Translations under genes and position numbers: made by a program
NCBI GenBank assembly: GCA_021783095.1
Contig: JAJXUG010000023.1
Span: 1 to 61,571 of the forward strand
DNA length: 61,571 nt
Source: Chloroflexota bacterium
GTDB lineage: Bacteria > Chloroflexota > Limnocylindria > Limnocylindrales > CSP1-4
Direction of reading: 5' to 3'
Shown here: piece by piece, positions 12,068-20,836 of the stretch
Layout of the letters: the number at the start of each line of letters is the position of its first letter
Position numbering within the stretch: the stretch's first letter is position 1
Notes under the pieces: model-generated
The model's database searches: none
What the model saw: only the letters and a program-made list of their open reading frames with translations
Told to the model about the DNA's origin: nothing

Positions 12068-13659
12068 GCGCCGTGGCCGACTCGCAGGACCTGACTGGGC
12101 TGTTCGCGCACGAGATGGCCGCGCGCCTGCGCTCGGGCGAGACGACCACGCGCGAGCTCACGGCCGCCCACCTGGCCCGCGCCCACGCGACGGACCACGG
12201 CCTACACGCCTGGCTCTCGATCGACGACGACCGGGCGCTGGCCGAAGCCGACGCCGCCGATGCGAGGATGGCGGCCGCCCTTGCCGACGGGGCGGCGGCG
12301 CTGGCCGCGCTGCACCCGCTCCACGGCGTGCCGGTAGCACTCAAGGACCTGGTGTCGGTCAAGGGCGGCCAGTGCACGGCGGGCTCGCGGATCCTCGAGG
12401 GGTACCGCGCGCCCTACGACGCCCACATCACCGAGCGCCTTCGCGACGCCGGCGCGGTGATCCTCGGCAAGACCAACATGGACGAGTTCGCGATGGGCTC
12501 GTCGTGCGAGCACTCGGCCTTCGGGCCCACGGCGAACCCGTGGGACCTCGAGCGGGTGCCGGGCGGGTCGTCGGGCGGCTCGGCGGCGTCGGTGGCGGCG
12601 TTCCAGACGCCGCTGTCGATCGGCACGGACACCGGCGGCTCGATCCGCCAGCCGGCGGCGCTGTGCGGGATCGTGGGGATGAAGCCCACGTACGGGCGGG
12701 TGTCGCGATTCGGGATCGTTGCGTTCGCCTCGAGCCTCGACCAGATCGGCCCGTTCGCGCGTGACGTGCGCGACGCCGCCGCGCTGCTCCACGCGGTCTC
12801 GGGCCGCGACGAGCGCGACTCCACATCGGCCCCGGAACCGGTGGCCGACGACCTGCTCCACCTCCCGGCATCGGACGACGAGGCCGCGTCGTGGCTGCGA
12901 GGCAAGCGGCTGGGCGTGCCGCGCGAGTACTTCGTCGAGGGCATGGAGCCGGGCGTGGCAGAGGCGATCCGGACGGCGGTGGCCGACCTCGAGCGCGCCG
13001 GCGCGACGATCGAGGAGGTCAGCCTGCCGCACACCGACTACGGCCTGGCCTCGTACTACATCGTCGCGCCTGCCGAGGCGTCGGCGAACCTCGCCCGCTA
13101 CGACGGCGTCCGATTCGGCCACGCGGTCACCGAGGGAGCGGACTACCTGGCCGACTACCTGGTCACGCGCGGATCGGGCTTCGGCCCCGAGGTCAAGCGC
13201 CGGATCATGCTGGGCACCTACGCGCTGTCGGCGGGCTACTACGACGCGTTCTACCTCAAGGCACTCAAGGTCCGGACGCTCATCAAGCGGGACTTCGACG
13301 TGCTGTTCGACGCCGGGTTCGACGCGCTGGTGGGGCCGACCTCGCCGGACGTCGCGTTCCGCTTCGGCGCCAAGCTCGCCGACCCGGTCAAGATGTACCT
13401 GTCCGACGCGTGCACGCTGCCGGTCAACATGGCCGGGCTGCCCGGGATATCGATCCCGTGCGGCCTGTCCGAGGGCCTGCCGGTTGGGCTCCAGTTCATC
13501 GGCCCGGCCTGGTCCGAGGCGAGGCTGATGCGGGCCGCGCGGGCGTACGAGGGCGTCACGGCCGCAGCTGCCTGGCGCCGCGTGCAGCCGCACGATCTCG
13601 CGAGGCTCGCACAACCCGGGCTGCCGACGCCCGTCGAGCGCGTGGCCGCGGCGCACTGA
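12064..13659 (+). CDS. gatA: Asp-tRNA(Asn)/Glu-tRNA(Gln) amidotransferase subunit A
   Basis: The glutaminase/amidase subunit: it hydrolyses glutamine and channels ammonia to GatB. The 531-residue product has the amidase-signature triad. The Lys lies in HGVPVALKDLVSVKG, the bridging Ser in DTGGSIRQPA, and the nucleophile in the Gly/Ser-rich PGGSSGGSA region. The C-terminal PVNMAGLPGISIPCG is also typical. The GTG at 12064 overlaps the gatC stop; a GTG at 12073 is possible. GatB, the third subunit, is encoded about 12.5 kb downstream and not in this operon. Confidence 0.97.
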   Translation: MSAVADSQDLTGLFAHEMAARLRSGETTTRELTAAHLARAHATDHGLHAWLSIDDDRALAEADAADARMAAALADGAAALAALHPLHGVPVALKDLVSVKGGQCTAGSRILEGYRAPYDAHITERLRDAGAVILGKTNMDEFAMGSSCEHSAFGPTANPWDLERVPGGSSGGSAASVAAFQTPLSIGTDTGGSIRQPAALCGIVGMKPTYGRVSRFGIVAFASSLDQIGPFARDVRDAAALLHAVSGRDERDSTSAPEPVADDLLHLPASDDEAASWLRGKRLGVPREYFVEGMEPGVAEAIRTAVADLERAGATIEEVSLPHTDYGLASYYIVAPAEASANLARYDGVRFGHAVTEGADYLADYLVTRGSGFGPEVKRRIMLGTYALSAGYYDAFYLKALKVRTLIKRDFDVLFDAGFDALVGPTSPDVAFRFGAKLADPVKMYLSDACTLPVNMAGLPGISIPCGLSEGLPVGLQFIGPAWSEARLMRAARAYEGVTAAAAWRRVQPHDLARLAQPGLPTPVERVAAAH

Positions 13660-13710
13660 TCGGGCAGGCCGAGCAGCGGCGACTCAGCCGCTGCGTTCGC
13701 CCGGACCGCG

Positions 13711-13875
13711 GGCTGGACCCTGAGTCCAGCCTCTCGGCCGATCGTGGTCGCGGGCTGGACTCCTGGTCTTCACGGCGACGGTTTCGGGCTGTTGAGGGCC
13801 TGAATCCGGTCCAGAACTGGACCTCGGGTCCAGCCGGAGCCTGCACTGCATCGGGAATCTGGACTCCGGGTCCGG
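13711..13875. repeat. Cluster of GGTCCAG / CTGGACC inverted half-sites
   Basis: Eight half-sites lie in 165 bases, at 13713, 13724, 13755, 13808, 13817, 13827, 13859 and 13870. Those at 13713, 13808, 13817 and 13827 are exact 7-mers; the rest differ by one base. They pair into palindromes: GGCTGGAC / GTCCAGCC with a 5-base spacer (13711-13731), GGTCCAG-AA-CTGGACC (13808-13823), and CTGGACC-TCG-GGTCCAG (13817-13833). They could be protein-binding sites or folded RNA. Confidence 0.7.
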
Positions 13876-14081
13876 CCACGCGGCGGGCCCGCTGCTGGCG
13901 GCGCTCGCGTGGCGCTCCCGGTCTCTTGACGGTGGCCGTCGTCTGCGCCGTGGAAGGCGGCTACCTCGGATCGGCCGGTCCCCGGCAGAAATCGTCACCT
14001 AGTCAGCGTACGACTGCTCATCGGCCGGGAGCTCGCATCGCGACCCGCAGGTGGCCGATTCATGCGCAATCCGGTGACGGA

Positions 14082-14121
14082 CAGTCGTCCTTCGACTACC
14101 TGGCAGCATCGGTGCGACGAG
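14082..14121 (+). repeat. Intergenic repeat, copy 2 (partner at 5725)
   Basis: Matches 20 of the first 23 bases of 5725-5747. It lies about 70-105 bases upstream of the aminotransferase promoter. Confidence 0.45.
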
Positions 14122-14188
14122 TAGTCGTGCTCCGACTATCCGCCGATTCTCGCGTGCGGCGAGGGGGCCGGGTGGCAAGGCGATGGCG

Positions 14189-14194
14189 TACGAT
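14189..14194 (+). promoter_or_regulatory. -10 element (TACGAT) of the aminotransferase gene
   Basis: TACGAT is followed by seven bases (CGACGCC) and the ATG at 14202. Confidence 0.65.
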
Positions 14195-14201
14195 CGACGC
14201 C

Positions 14202-15398
14202 ATGACCGAGATCACCGCCCGCGCGCCCTTGTCGGAGCGCGCCCTCGCCCAGCGCGTCCGCGCCGTGCCGCCGTCGGGCATCCGGCGCTTCTTCGACATC
14301 GCGGCGACGATGCAGAACGTCATCAGCCTCGGCGTCGGCGAGCCCGACTTCGACACGCCGCGCAACGTCGTCGAGGCGGGCGTCGAGAGCCTGCGCGAGG
14401 GCCGCACCCACTACACCAGCAACTTCGGGACCCTGGAGCTGCGCCGCGCGCTCTCCGCCCACCTCGAGCGGCGGTACGGCGTCCACTACGCGCCCGAGAA
14501 CGAGATCCTGATCACGGTCGGGGCGTCGGAGGCGGTGGACCTCGCGCTGCGCGCCACCTGCGACCCGGGCGACGAGGTCATCCTCCACGAGCCCAGCTAC
14601 GTCGCGTACGAGCCCGCCATCGTGTTCGCCGGCGGCATCGTCGTCCGGGTCGCCACGCGGTTCGAGGACGACTTCGCGCTCGACCCGTCCGCGGTCGAGG
14701 CCGCGATCACGCCCCGGACGAAGGCGCTGTTCCTGGGCTACCCCGCCAACCCCACGGGCGCGGTCCTCGACGACGAGGTCCAGGACGAGCTCGCCCGGAT
14801 CGCCGAGCGCCACGACCTGCTGGTGTACTCGGACGAGATCTACGACCGCCTCGCGTACGGCTCCTACCGCCACCGCGCGTTCAGCTCGCTGCCGGGCATG
14901 CGCGAGCGGACGATCCTGATGGGCGGCTTCTCCAAGGCGTACGCGATGACCGGCTGGCGCGTGGGGTGGATGTGCGCGCCCCGGGAGATCCTGGAGGGGA
15001 TCGTCAAGGTCCACCAGTACGGGATCATGTCGGCCCCCACCATCGCCCAGGACGCCGCGCTGGTCGCGCTGGTCGAGGGCGAGCCCGCGGTGGCCGCCAT
15101 GGTCGCCGAGTACGACCGCCGGCGCCGGCTGCTCGTGGACGGCCTCAACAAGCTCGGCCTCCCAACCTTCGAGCCCCGCGGCGCGTTCTACACGTTCCCC
15201 AACATCAGCTCGACCGGCATGACGTCCGACGAGTTCACCGAGGCGCTGATCCACGAGGAGGCGGTGGCCGTCGTCCCCGGCAACGCGTTCGGCCCCTCCG
15301 GGGAAGGTCACGTCCGCGCCTGCTACGCGACGAGCTACGAGAAGATCGAGGAGGCGCTCGACCGCATCGGGCGGTTCGTGGAGCGGCACCGCTACTGA
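14202..15398 (+). CDS. PLP-dependent aminotransferase, class I/II (aspartate/aromatic type)
   Basis: Transfers an amino group between an amino acid and a 2-oxo acid. The 398-residue protein has the fold-type I landmarks: VISLGVGEPDFDTP near the N-terminus, EILITVGASEAVDLALRA, the GYPANPTGAV loop, YSDEIYDRLAY with the ring-contacting Asp and Tyr, and the Schiff-base Lys (about K245) in GGFSKAYAMTG. The C-terminal Arg that binds the alpha-carboxylate is in VRACYATSY. It belongs near the Ibeta/Igamma aspartate aminotransferase group; substrate preference is not decidable. The ATG at 14202 is set by the -10 hexamer seven bases upstream. It stands alone between two intergenic gaps. Confidence 0.93.
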   Translation: MTEITARAPLSERALAQRVRAVPPSGIRRFFDIAATMQNVISLGVGEPDFDTPRNVVEAGVESLREGRTHYTSNFGTLELRRALSAHLERRYGVHYAPENEILITVGASEAVDLALRATCDPGDEVILHEPSYVAYEPAIVFAGGIVVRVATRFEDDFALDPSAVEAAITPRTKALFLGYPANPTGAVLDDEVQDELARIAERHDLLVYSDEIYDRLAYGSYRHRAFSSLPGMRERTILMGGFSKAYAMTGWRVGWMCAPREILEGIVKVHQYGIMSAPTIAQDAALVALVEGEPAVAAMVAEYDRRRRLLVDGLNKLGLPTFEPRGAFYTFPNISSTGMTSDEFTEALIHEEAVAVVPGNAFGPSGEGHVRACYATSYEKIEEALDRIGRFVERHRY

Positions 15399-15555
15399 GC
15401 CCAATGCCGCCCTGCCGGGCTGGGACACCACCCGTGGCACGGCGCGCTGGGTGACCTCTGACCCTTGTCGAGGGGGCCGAAGGGTGGAGATGCTGGCAGC
15501 GTTCGGACGGGCCCGGTTCGTGCCGCCGCCCGACGGCCGACCAAGGATGCACGCC

Positions 15556-15957
15556 ATGACCCGAGCGCTCGTCGTCCACCACGACATCGACCTCGCCGAT
15601 CAAGAGGTCGATTCCCTGCGCCGCCTCGGCTATGTCGTGCAGCAGTGCAGCGGGCCCACCGCCAACACCTGCCCGATCCTCAACGGCGGGAGCTGCCCCC
15701 TGGCGGAGGCGTCGGACGTCCTCGTCTACGACGTCTGGGCCAGCGGCGACGTCGAGGGCTCGACCCGCCTCATCGACGGGCTCCGCCGGATGCACCCCCA
15801 TGCGCCGATCGTGCTCACGTTCCCGGGCATGGGCCTCGCCGACCTCGGCGAGGCGCCGGAGCGCGGCATCGTCACCATGTTCGGGCAGCCCACCGGCGCC
15901 AATCTCGACGCCGCGATCAGGCGCGCGATCGCGTCACTCGCGCCGAACGCCGCCTGA
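15556..15957 (+). CDS. Small protein with spaced cysteines, receiver/Rossmann-like; function unknown
   Basis: A 133-residue cytosolic protein of no family I can name. It begins like a response-regulator or nucleotide fold (MTRALVVHHDIDLADQEVDSL), goes on through GYVVQQC, and alternates predicted strands and helices (DVLVYDVW, APIVLTFPG). It lacks a clear phospho-Asp/Lys set. Three Cys are spaced exactly eight apart (C31, C39, C47) around NTCPILNGGSCP, which suggests metal binding or disulfide chemistry. The start is the ATG at 15556 with AAGGA about nine bases upstream; an ATG three codons earlier overlaps that site. It follows the aminotransferase gene by 157 bases on the same strand. Confidence 0.7.
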   Translation: MTRALVVHHDIDLADQEVDSLRRLGYVVQQCSGPTANTCPILNGGSCPLAEASDVLVYDVWASGDVEGSTRLIDGLRRMHPHAPIVLTFPGMGLADLGEAPERGIVTMFGQPTGANLDAAIRRAIASLAPNAA

Positions 15958-16052
15958 CGCGGGTTGCGGCCACCGAGCTCACCGCGCACCGCGCTCACCG
16001 CCTTCACCCGGACGAGCGGGACCCTGCGCCACCCTCGGCGCCGGACATCGGC

Positions 16053-17417
16053 CTAGGCGAGCGTGTCGTCGTACTCGAGCGGCGCGCCGGCGATGATTCC
16101 CGCCAGCCGCCGCGCGGAATCCTTGGCCACGCGCCGCAGGTCGCCCTCGAAGTCCACCCACACGATCCCGAACCGCTGGCGGTAGCCCTCCGCCCACTCG
16201 AAGTTGTCGAGCAGCGACCAGGCGAAGTAGCCGCGGACGTCGGCGCCGTCGTCGAGCGCCCGCGCGACCTGGCCCAGGTGCTCCTCGAGGTAGCGGGTGC
16301 GATCGTCGTCGTGGACCAGGCCGTCGGGACCGGGCCCTGTCGGGTCGGAGCAGCCGTTCTCGGTGACCAGGATCGCCGGGTGGCCGTAGTCGGCGTCGAC
16401 CCGGCGGATGATCCGGTGCAGGGACCCGGGCCAGACCTCCCAGCCGATGGAGGTGCGGGGCCCCGACCCCGGCAGCCGCCGCAGCCCCGAGATCGGGTCG
16501 GCTGCGTCGTGGGCGATGACGGCTCGCGAGTACATGTTGATGCCGATGAGGTCGAACGAGGTCCGCATCGCATCCATGTCGCCCGGCCGGACGTCCATCG
16601 CGGCTAGCGCGGCGTCCATGTCGAGGTACGCCTCGGGGTAGGCGCCCTTGACCAGCGGGTCGAGGAACCAGGCGTTGACGCGAGCGTGGTGGCGCTCGGC
16701 GGCCGCGGCGTCGGTCGGGTCGTCGGTGGCCGGGTACGCCGACTCCATGTTCCACGCGGAGCCCACGAGCGCCTCGGGCGCCGCGGCGCGCACGGCTCGG
16801 ACGCCCTCGGCGTGGGCGAGGTTGACGACGTGCCCCACGCGCAGGGCGAGCTCGCGGTCGGCGAGGCCCGGGGCGTGCGCGCCGGTCTCGTGGCCCAGCC
16901 AGGTGAGGATGTGCGGCTCGTTGAGCACGAGCCACGTCCCGATCCGGTCCCCGAGCCGCCGAACCACGGCGTCCGCGTATTCGCCGAACCGCCCGATGAT
17001 CGAGCGGTCGGCCCAGCCGCCCGCGTCCTGCATCCAGGCGGGGAGGTCCCAGTGGAACAGGGTGGGGTAGGGGGCGATCCCGGCCTCGAGCAGGGCGTCC
17101 ACGAGCCGGTCGTAGTGGGCGAGGCCCGCCGCGTTGACCGCCCCGTCCGCGTCCGGGATCACGCGCGGCCAGGACAGGCTGAACCGATACGCGCGAAGGC
17201 CCAGCTCGCGCATCAGCACGATGTCCTCCGGATAGCGGTGGTACTGGTCGCAGGCGACGTCGCCGGTCGACCCGTCGACCACCTTGCCCGGTGTATGCGC
17301 GAAGCGGTCCCAGATCGAGGGCGTCTTGCCGTCGGCCTGAGGCGCGCCCTCCACCTGGTACGCCGAGGTGGCCGAGCCCCAGACGAAGCCCTGGGGGAAC
17401 CGTGCGGGACGGAGCAT
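16053..17417 (-). CDS. Beta-glucosidase, glycoside hydrolase family 1
   Basis: Retaining beta-glucosidase that releases glucose from cellobiose and other beta-glucosides, probably in the cytoplasm because there is no signal peptide. It is 454 residues, the usual length. The N-terminal FVWGSATSAYQVEG, the acid/base Glu in LNEPH (E167) and the nucleophile in VTENG (E353) are all intact. It is the last gene of the reverse-strand cluster with cellobiose phosphorylase and a CUT1 transporter, so cellobiose can be both phosphorolysed and hydrolysed. A weak GAGG site lies nine bases before the ATG. Confidence 0.96.
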   Translation of the reverse strand: MLRPARFPQGFVWGSATSAYQVEGAPQADGKTPSIWDRFAHTPGKVVDGSTGDVACDQYHRYPEDIVLMRELGLRAYRFSLSWPRVIPDADGAVNAAGLAHYDRLVDALLEAGIAPYPTLFHWDLPAWMQDAGGWADRSIIGRFGEYADAVVRRLGDRIGTWLVLNEPHILTWLGHETGAHAPGLADRELALRVGHVVNLAHAEGVRAVRAAAPEALVGSAWNMESAYPATDDPTDAAAAERHHARVNAWFLDPLVKGAYPEAYLDMDAALAAMDVRPGDMDAMRTSFDLIGINMYSRAVIAHDAADPISGLRRLPGSGPRTSIGWEVWPGSLHRIIRRVDADYGHPAILVTENGCSDPTGPGPDGLVHDDDRTRYLEEHLGQVARALDDGADVRGYFAWSLLDNFEWAEGYRQRFGIVWVDFEGDLRRVAKDSARRLAGIIAGAPLEYDDTLA

Positions 17418-17474
17418 CGCGTTGCGCCTCGTGCTGCCGCGTCGCGGACGCGGGTTGGGCCTGGACCGGCCCGG

Positions 17475-18383
17475 CTAGATGGGCATGGCGAGGGCTGTGC
17501 GCAGGTCGCCGAGCTCGCCTGTGGCGACCTCGCGCAGCTCCCAGGTCTCGTCCAGGGCCGTCGTGTCGCCGGGCTCGAGCACCACGAGCGGGCCCAGCAC
17601 CTCGAGTTCGGTGTAGCGCTCGGTCGCGAAGACCTCCGCGCTGCAGCCGAGGTCAGGATAGTGGGCGCCGGGCACGGGAACCCAGCGCCGCACGAGCGCG
17701 ACCCCGTCGCGCACCCAGGCGGCCCAGCCGGCGTCCACGGCGCAGCCCGCCTTGAACTCCGGGCCGGCCTCCCCGCGGACCGCCAGCAGCCCGTCGCGGA
17801 CCGTGAGCCGCGGGTCGTCCCACGACGCGTACGGCCACAGCGCCACCATGCGGTCGGGCCTGGTCGCGTGCCCGGGCGTGGCGCAGGGCTGGGGGAGGAT
17901 GGCGGTGCCGCCCGGCGGCAGCTGGGTGATCGCCCAGGGCGCGAGCTCGATCGCCCGGGGCCCCCGGTTGGCCACCACGTGGCGCACGCGGAGCACGGGG
18001 CGGTGGGGGTCGAGGCGCACCTCGATGGTTCGCACGCACGCGGTCTCGGGGTCCGGCGCGCCGGCCAGCAGGAGCCCGTCCGGCAGCGACGTCACGCCCA
18101 GGCCGCCGCTGTCGGGGGCGGCGTTGCGTCCCGCGTGCTCGGGCGCCAGCCAGAGGCGGTGGCCGCCCCACAGCCGGTAGGGCCCCGCAGTCGTCGGCCA
18201 GACGACGTCGGGGGTCTCGGCGAGGAGGCTCGGGCCGCCGACCAGGCCCAGCCGCACGATCCGGGGCCCGTCCTCGGCGAGCGCCTCGAACCAGGCAGCC
18301 GCACCCGCGAGGCCGACCGTCGGGAGGCCGTGGAAGGTGCCAGCGAGGGGCCGGCAGGCGAGCGGGTCGGCGGCGGGCGTCAC
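17475..18383 (-). CDS. Galactose-mutarotase-like (DUF4380-type) protein
   Basis: A 302-residue all-beta protein. RLWGGHRLWLAPEH, VTSLPDGLLLAG, VRHVVANRG and LAPWAITQLPPGG resemble aldose-1-epimerase-like beta-sandwich proteins, especially the DUF4380 group found in sugar-utilisation loci. The role in this cluster (anomer interconversion or sugar recognition) is inference. It has no signal peptide. The GTG start overlaps the stop of the cellobiose phosphorylase gene by four bases (GTGA). Longer in-frame starts exist inside the upstream gene but would give a non-homologous Arg-rich extension. Confidence 0.75.
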   Translation of the reverse strand: MTPAADPLACRPLAGTFHGLPTVGLAGAAAWFEALAEDGPRIVRLGLVGGPSLLAETPDVVWPTTAGPYRLWGGHRLWLAPEHAGRNAAPDSGGLGVTSLPDGLLLAGAPDPETACVRTIEVRLDPHRPVLRVRHVVANRGPRAIELAPWAITQLPPGGTAILPQPCATPGHATRPDRMVALWPYASWDDPRLTVRDGLLAVRGEAGPEFKAGCAVDAGWAAWVRDGVALVRRWVPVPGAHYPDLGCSAEVFATERYTELEVLGPLVVLEPGDTTALDETWELREVATGELGDLRTALAMPI

Positions 18384-20821
18384 GCGAGCCGGACCTCGAC
18401 GCTGACGCGGGCCGTGCCGGCGGGCGGCAGCGGGACGAGTGTCCCGGCGACGGGCCCTCCGTCGACGATGAGCCCCGCGCCGTGGCCCGCGTTGCGAGTC
18501 ACGCGAATCTCGTACTCGGTCCCCCGGAACCTCCGGCAGGCCGTGAACCCGGGCCACGAAGCGGGGATGACCGGCGCCACCCGCAGTCCGTCGTGCTCGG
18601 GCCGGATCCCGAGGATCCACTGTGTGGCCGCGACCAGGTTCCACGCCGCCGTCCCGGTGAGCCAGCTGTTCTTCGCCTCGCCGTGGGTGGGCGCGTCACG
18701 CCCCGCGATCATCTGGGCGTACACGTACGGCTCGCAGCGGTGGACCTCGGAGATCGCCTCGCGCGCCGAGGGGTTGATCCGCAGGTAGTAGTCGAGGGCA
18801 CCGTCGGCGTTGCCGAGGATCGCCTCGCCGATCATCAGCCACGGGTTCGTGTGGCAGAAGACGCCGGCGTTCTCCTTGTACCCGGGCGGGTACGACGAGA
18901 TCTCGCCGAGCTCGACGTGGTACGAGCGGAATGGCGGCTGCTGGAGCACGACCCCGTGGTCCGTCGCGAGCCGCTCCCGGACCGATGCGAGCGCCATGCC
19001 CGTGCGCCCGTCCTCGAGCCCCACGCCGGCCATCGCCATCCAGCCCTGTGGCTCGATGAAGATCTGCCCCTCATCGCAGGCCGAGGACCCGACGGGCTGC
19101 CCCGCGTGGTCATACGCGCGCAGGTACCAGGCGCCGTCCCAGCCGTGGGCCTCGATGGCGCAGGTCATCGAGGCAGCGGCCGCGTCGAACCGGGCCCCCT
19201 CGACCGCATCGTCGCGCAGCCGCGCGATCGCTGCGGCCTCGCGCGCCGCGACCACGAACAGCGCCGCGATGAACACCGACTCGGCGACGCCGCCCTCGCG
19301 CTGGGGTGCGGTCTGGAACGAGGTGCCGGGCTCGTCGGAGAACACGTTGAGGTTGAGGCAGTCGTTCCAGTCCGCGCGCCCGATGAGGGGCAGGCCGTGC
19401 GGCCCGAGCCGCGCGAGCGTGAAGTCGATCGAGCGCCGGAGGTGCTCGTGGAGCGGCGTCTCGGAGCCCTCGACGTTGTCCCACGCGACGGGCACCTCGA
19501 GGATCGAGCGGTCGCCGGTCTCCTTGAGGTACGCCGCGACCCCGAGCACCAGCCAGGCGGGGTCGTCGTTGAAGCCCGACCCGATGTCGTCGTTGCCGCG
19601 CTTGGTCAGCGGCTGGTACTGGTGGTACGCGCTGCCGTCGGGGAGCTGCGTGGCGGCGATGTCGAGGATCCGGTCGCGCGCGCGCTCCGGGAGCATGTGC
19701 ACGAAGCCGAGCAGGTCCTGGTTGGAGTCGCGGAACCCCATCCCGCGCCCGATGCCGGCCTCGAACAGCGAGGCGGACCGCGACAGGTTGAACGTCGCCA
19801 CGCACTGGTACGGGTTCCAGATGTTGACCATCCGGTCGAGGTGCTCATTGCCCGTGGACACCGTGATCGCGCCGAGGCGCTCGTCCCAGGCGGACCGCAG
19901 CGCCGCGAGGTCCGCCTCGACCCGGCCCGGCCGCCGGTAGCGCGCGATCACGTCGCGGGCGGCGACGGTGGCGGGCCGCCCGGACCCAGGCGGGTCGAAC
20001 TTCGCGTCCGCCGGGTTCTCCGTGTACCCCAGCAGGAACGTGACGTCGCGGCTCTCCCCGGCAGCCAGCTTGAGCGCCACCTGGAGCGCGCCGATCGGCT
20101 GCCAGCCGTGGGCGATGCTCCCCGAGAGCGCGCCGCGGTCCAGAGCTGCGGGCGCCTCCCAGCCGCGGTACGGGCCGAGGAACGCGTCGCGCGACGTGTC
20201 GAACCCGGCGATCGGCGCCGTGCAGGCCAGCCACGCGAAGTGGTCGCGGCGCTCCCGGTACTCGGTCACGTGGTAGACGACGCCGTCCTCGACGAGCACC
20301 TCGCCCGTCGAGTAGTTGCGCTGGTAGTTGGTCGCGTCGTCCTGGGCGTCCCACAGGCAGAACTCCACGGCGCCCACAAGGGACACGCGAGCCGCAGCGG
20401 GCCGGTCGTTCGTGACCCGAACCCGCCACGCCTCGAGCGTCTGCCCGGGCGGCACGAGGTACGTGGTCTCGGCGCGGATCCCGCCCCGCGAGCCGGAGAT
20501 CAGCGTGTAGCCGAGCCCGTGGCGGCACTCGTACCCGTCGAGCGCCCGGTGCGACGGCGCCCAGCCCGGGTTCCACCAGTCGCCCGACTCGTCGTCGCGC
20601 AGGTACAGGAACCGGCCGCCCACGTCGAGCGGGGCGCTGTTGTAGCGGTACCGGATCAGGCGCCGCAGCCGGGCGTCGCGGTAGAAGGCGTAGCCGCCGG
20701 CGGTGTTCGAGCACAACGAGAGGAACTCGTCGTCGCCCAGGTAGTTGAGCCACGGCAGCGGCGTGTCCGGGCGCGTGATGACGTACTCGCGCCGGCTGTC
20801 GTCGAAATGGCCGAACTGCAC
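18380..20821 (-). CDS. Cellobiose phosphorylase-like protein, glycoside hydrolase family 94
   Basis: Inverting phosphorylase that splits a beta-1,4-glucan disaccharide with phosphate, giving glucose 1-phosphate plus glucose and so saving one ATP per disaccharide. It is 813 residues, a typical length. The start FGHFDDSRREYVITRPDTP and the NTAGGYAFYRD and YRYNSAPLD segments are characteristic of cellobiose phosphorylase. The (alpha/alpha)6 barrel carries the DWNDC motif at residues 484-488 with the catalytic Asp. Laminaribiose or another beta-glucoside cannot be excluded as substrate. The GTG start lies 15 bases after the permease stop, consistent with one operon. Confidence 0.9.
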   Translation of the reverse strand: MQFGHFDDSRREYVITRPDTPLPWLNYLGDDEFLSLCSNTAGGYAFYRDARLRRLIRYRYNSAPLDVGGRFLYLRDDESGDWWNPGWAPSHRALDGYECRHGLGYTLISGSRGGIRAETTYLVPPGQTLEAWRVRVTNDRPAAARVSLVGAVEFCLWDAQDDATNYQRNYSTGEVLVEDGVVYHVTEYRERRDHFAWLACTAPIAGFDTSRDAFLGPYRGWEAPAALDRGALSGSIAHGWQPIGALQVALKLAAGESRDVTFLLGYTENPADAKFDPPGSGRPATVAARDVIARYRRPGRVEADLAALRSAWDERLGAITVSTGNEHLDRMVNIWNPYQCVATFNLSRSASLFEAGIGRGMGFRDSNQDLLGFVHMLPERARDRILDIAATQLPDGSAYHQYQPLTKRGNDDIGSGFNDDPAWLVLGVAAYLKETGDRSILEVPVAWDNVEGSETPLHEHLRRSIDFTLARLGPHGLPLIGRADWNDCLNLNVFSDEPGTSFQTAPQREGGVAESVFIAALFVVAAREAAAIARLRDDAVEGARFDAAAASMTCAIEAHGWDGAWYLRAYDHAGQPVGSSACDEGQIFIEPQGWMAMAGVGLEDGRTGMALASVRERLATDHGVVLQQPPFRSYHVELGEISSYPPGYKENAGVFCHTNPWLMIGEAILGNADGALDYYLRINPSAREAISEVHRCEPYVYAQMIAGRDAPTHGEAKNSWLTGTAAWNLVAATQWILGIRPEHDGLRVAPVIPASWPGFTACRRFRGTEYEIRVTRNAGHGAGLIVDGGPVAGTLVPLPPAGTARVSVEVRLA

Positions 20822-20836
20822 GGTCGACGCCCCGGC

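Larger units (their letters stand above)
13660..14188. other. Non-coding, repeat-bearing intergenic region
   Basis: About 530 bases between gatA and the aminotransferase gene. Its left part holds a cluster of GGTCCAG/CTGGACC half-sites (listed separately). Its right part holds the second copy of the 5725 repeat. No reading frame here has plausible start context or family resemblance. Confidence 0.6.
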
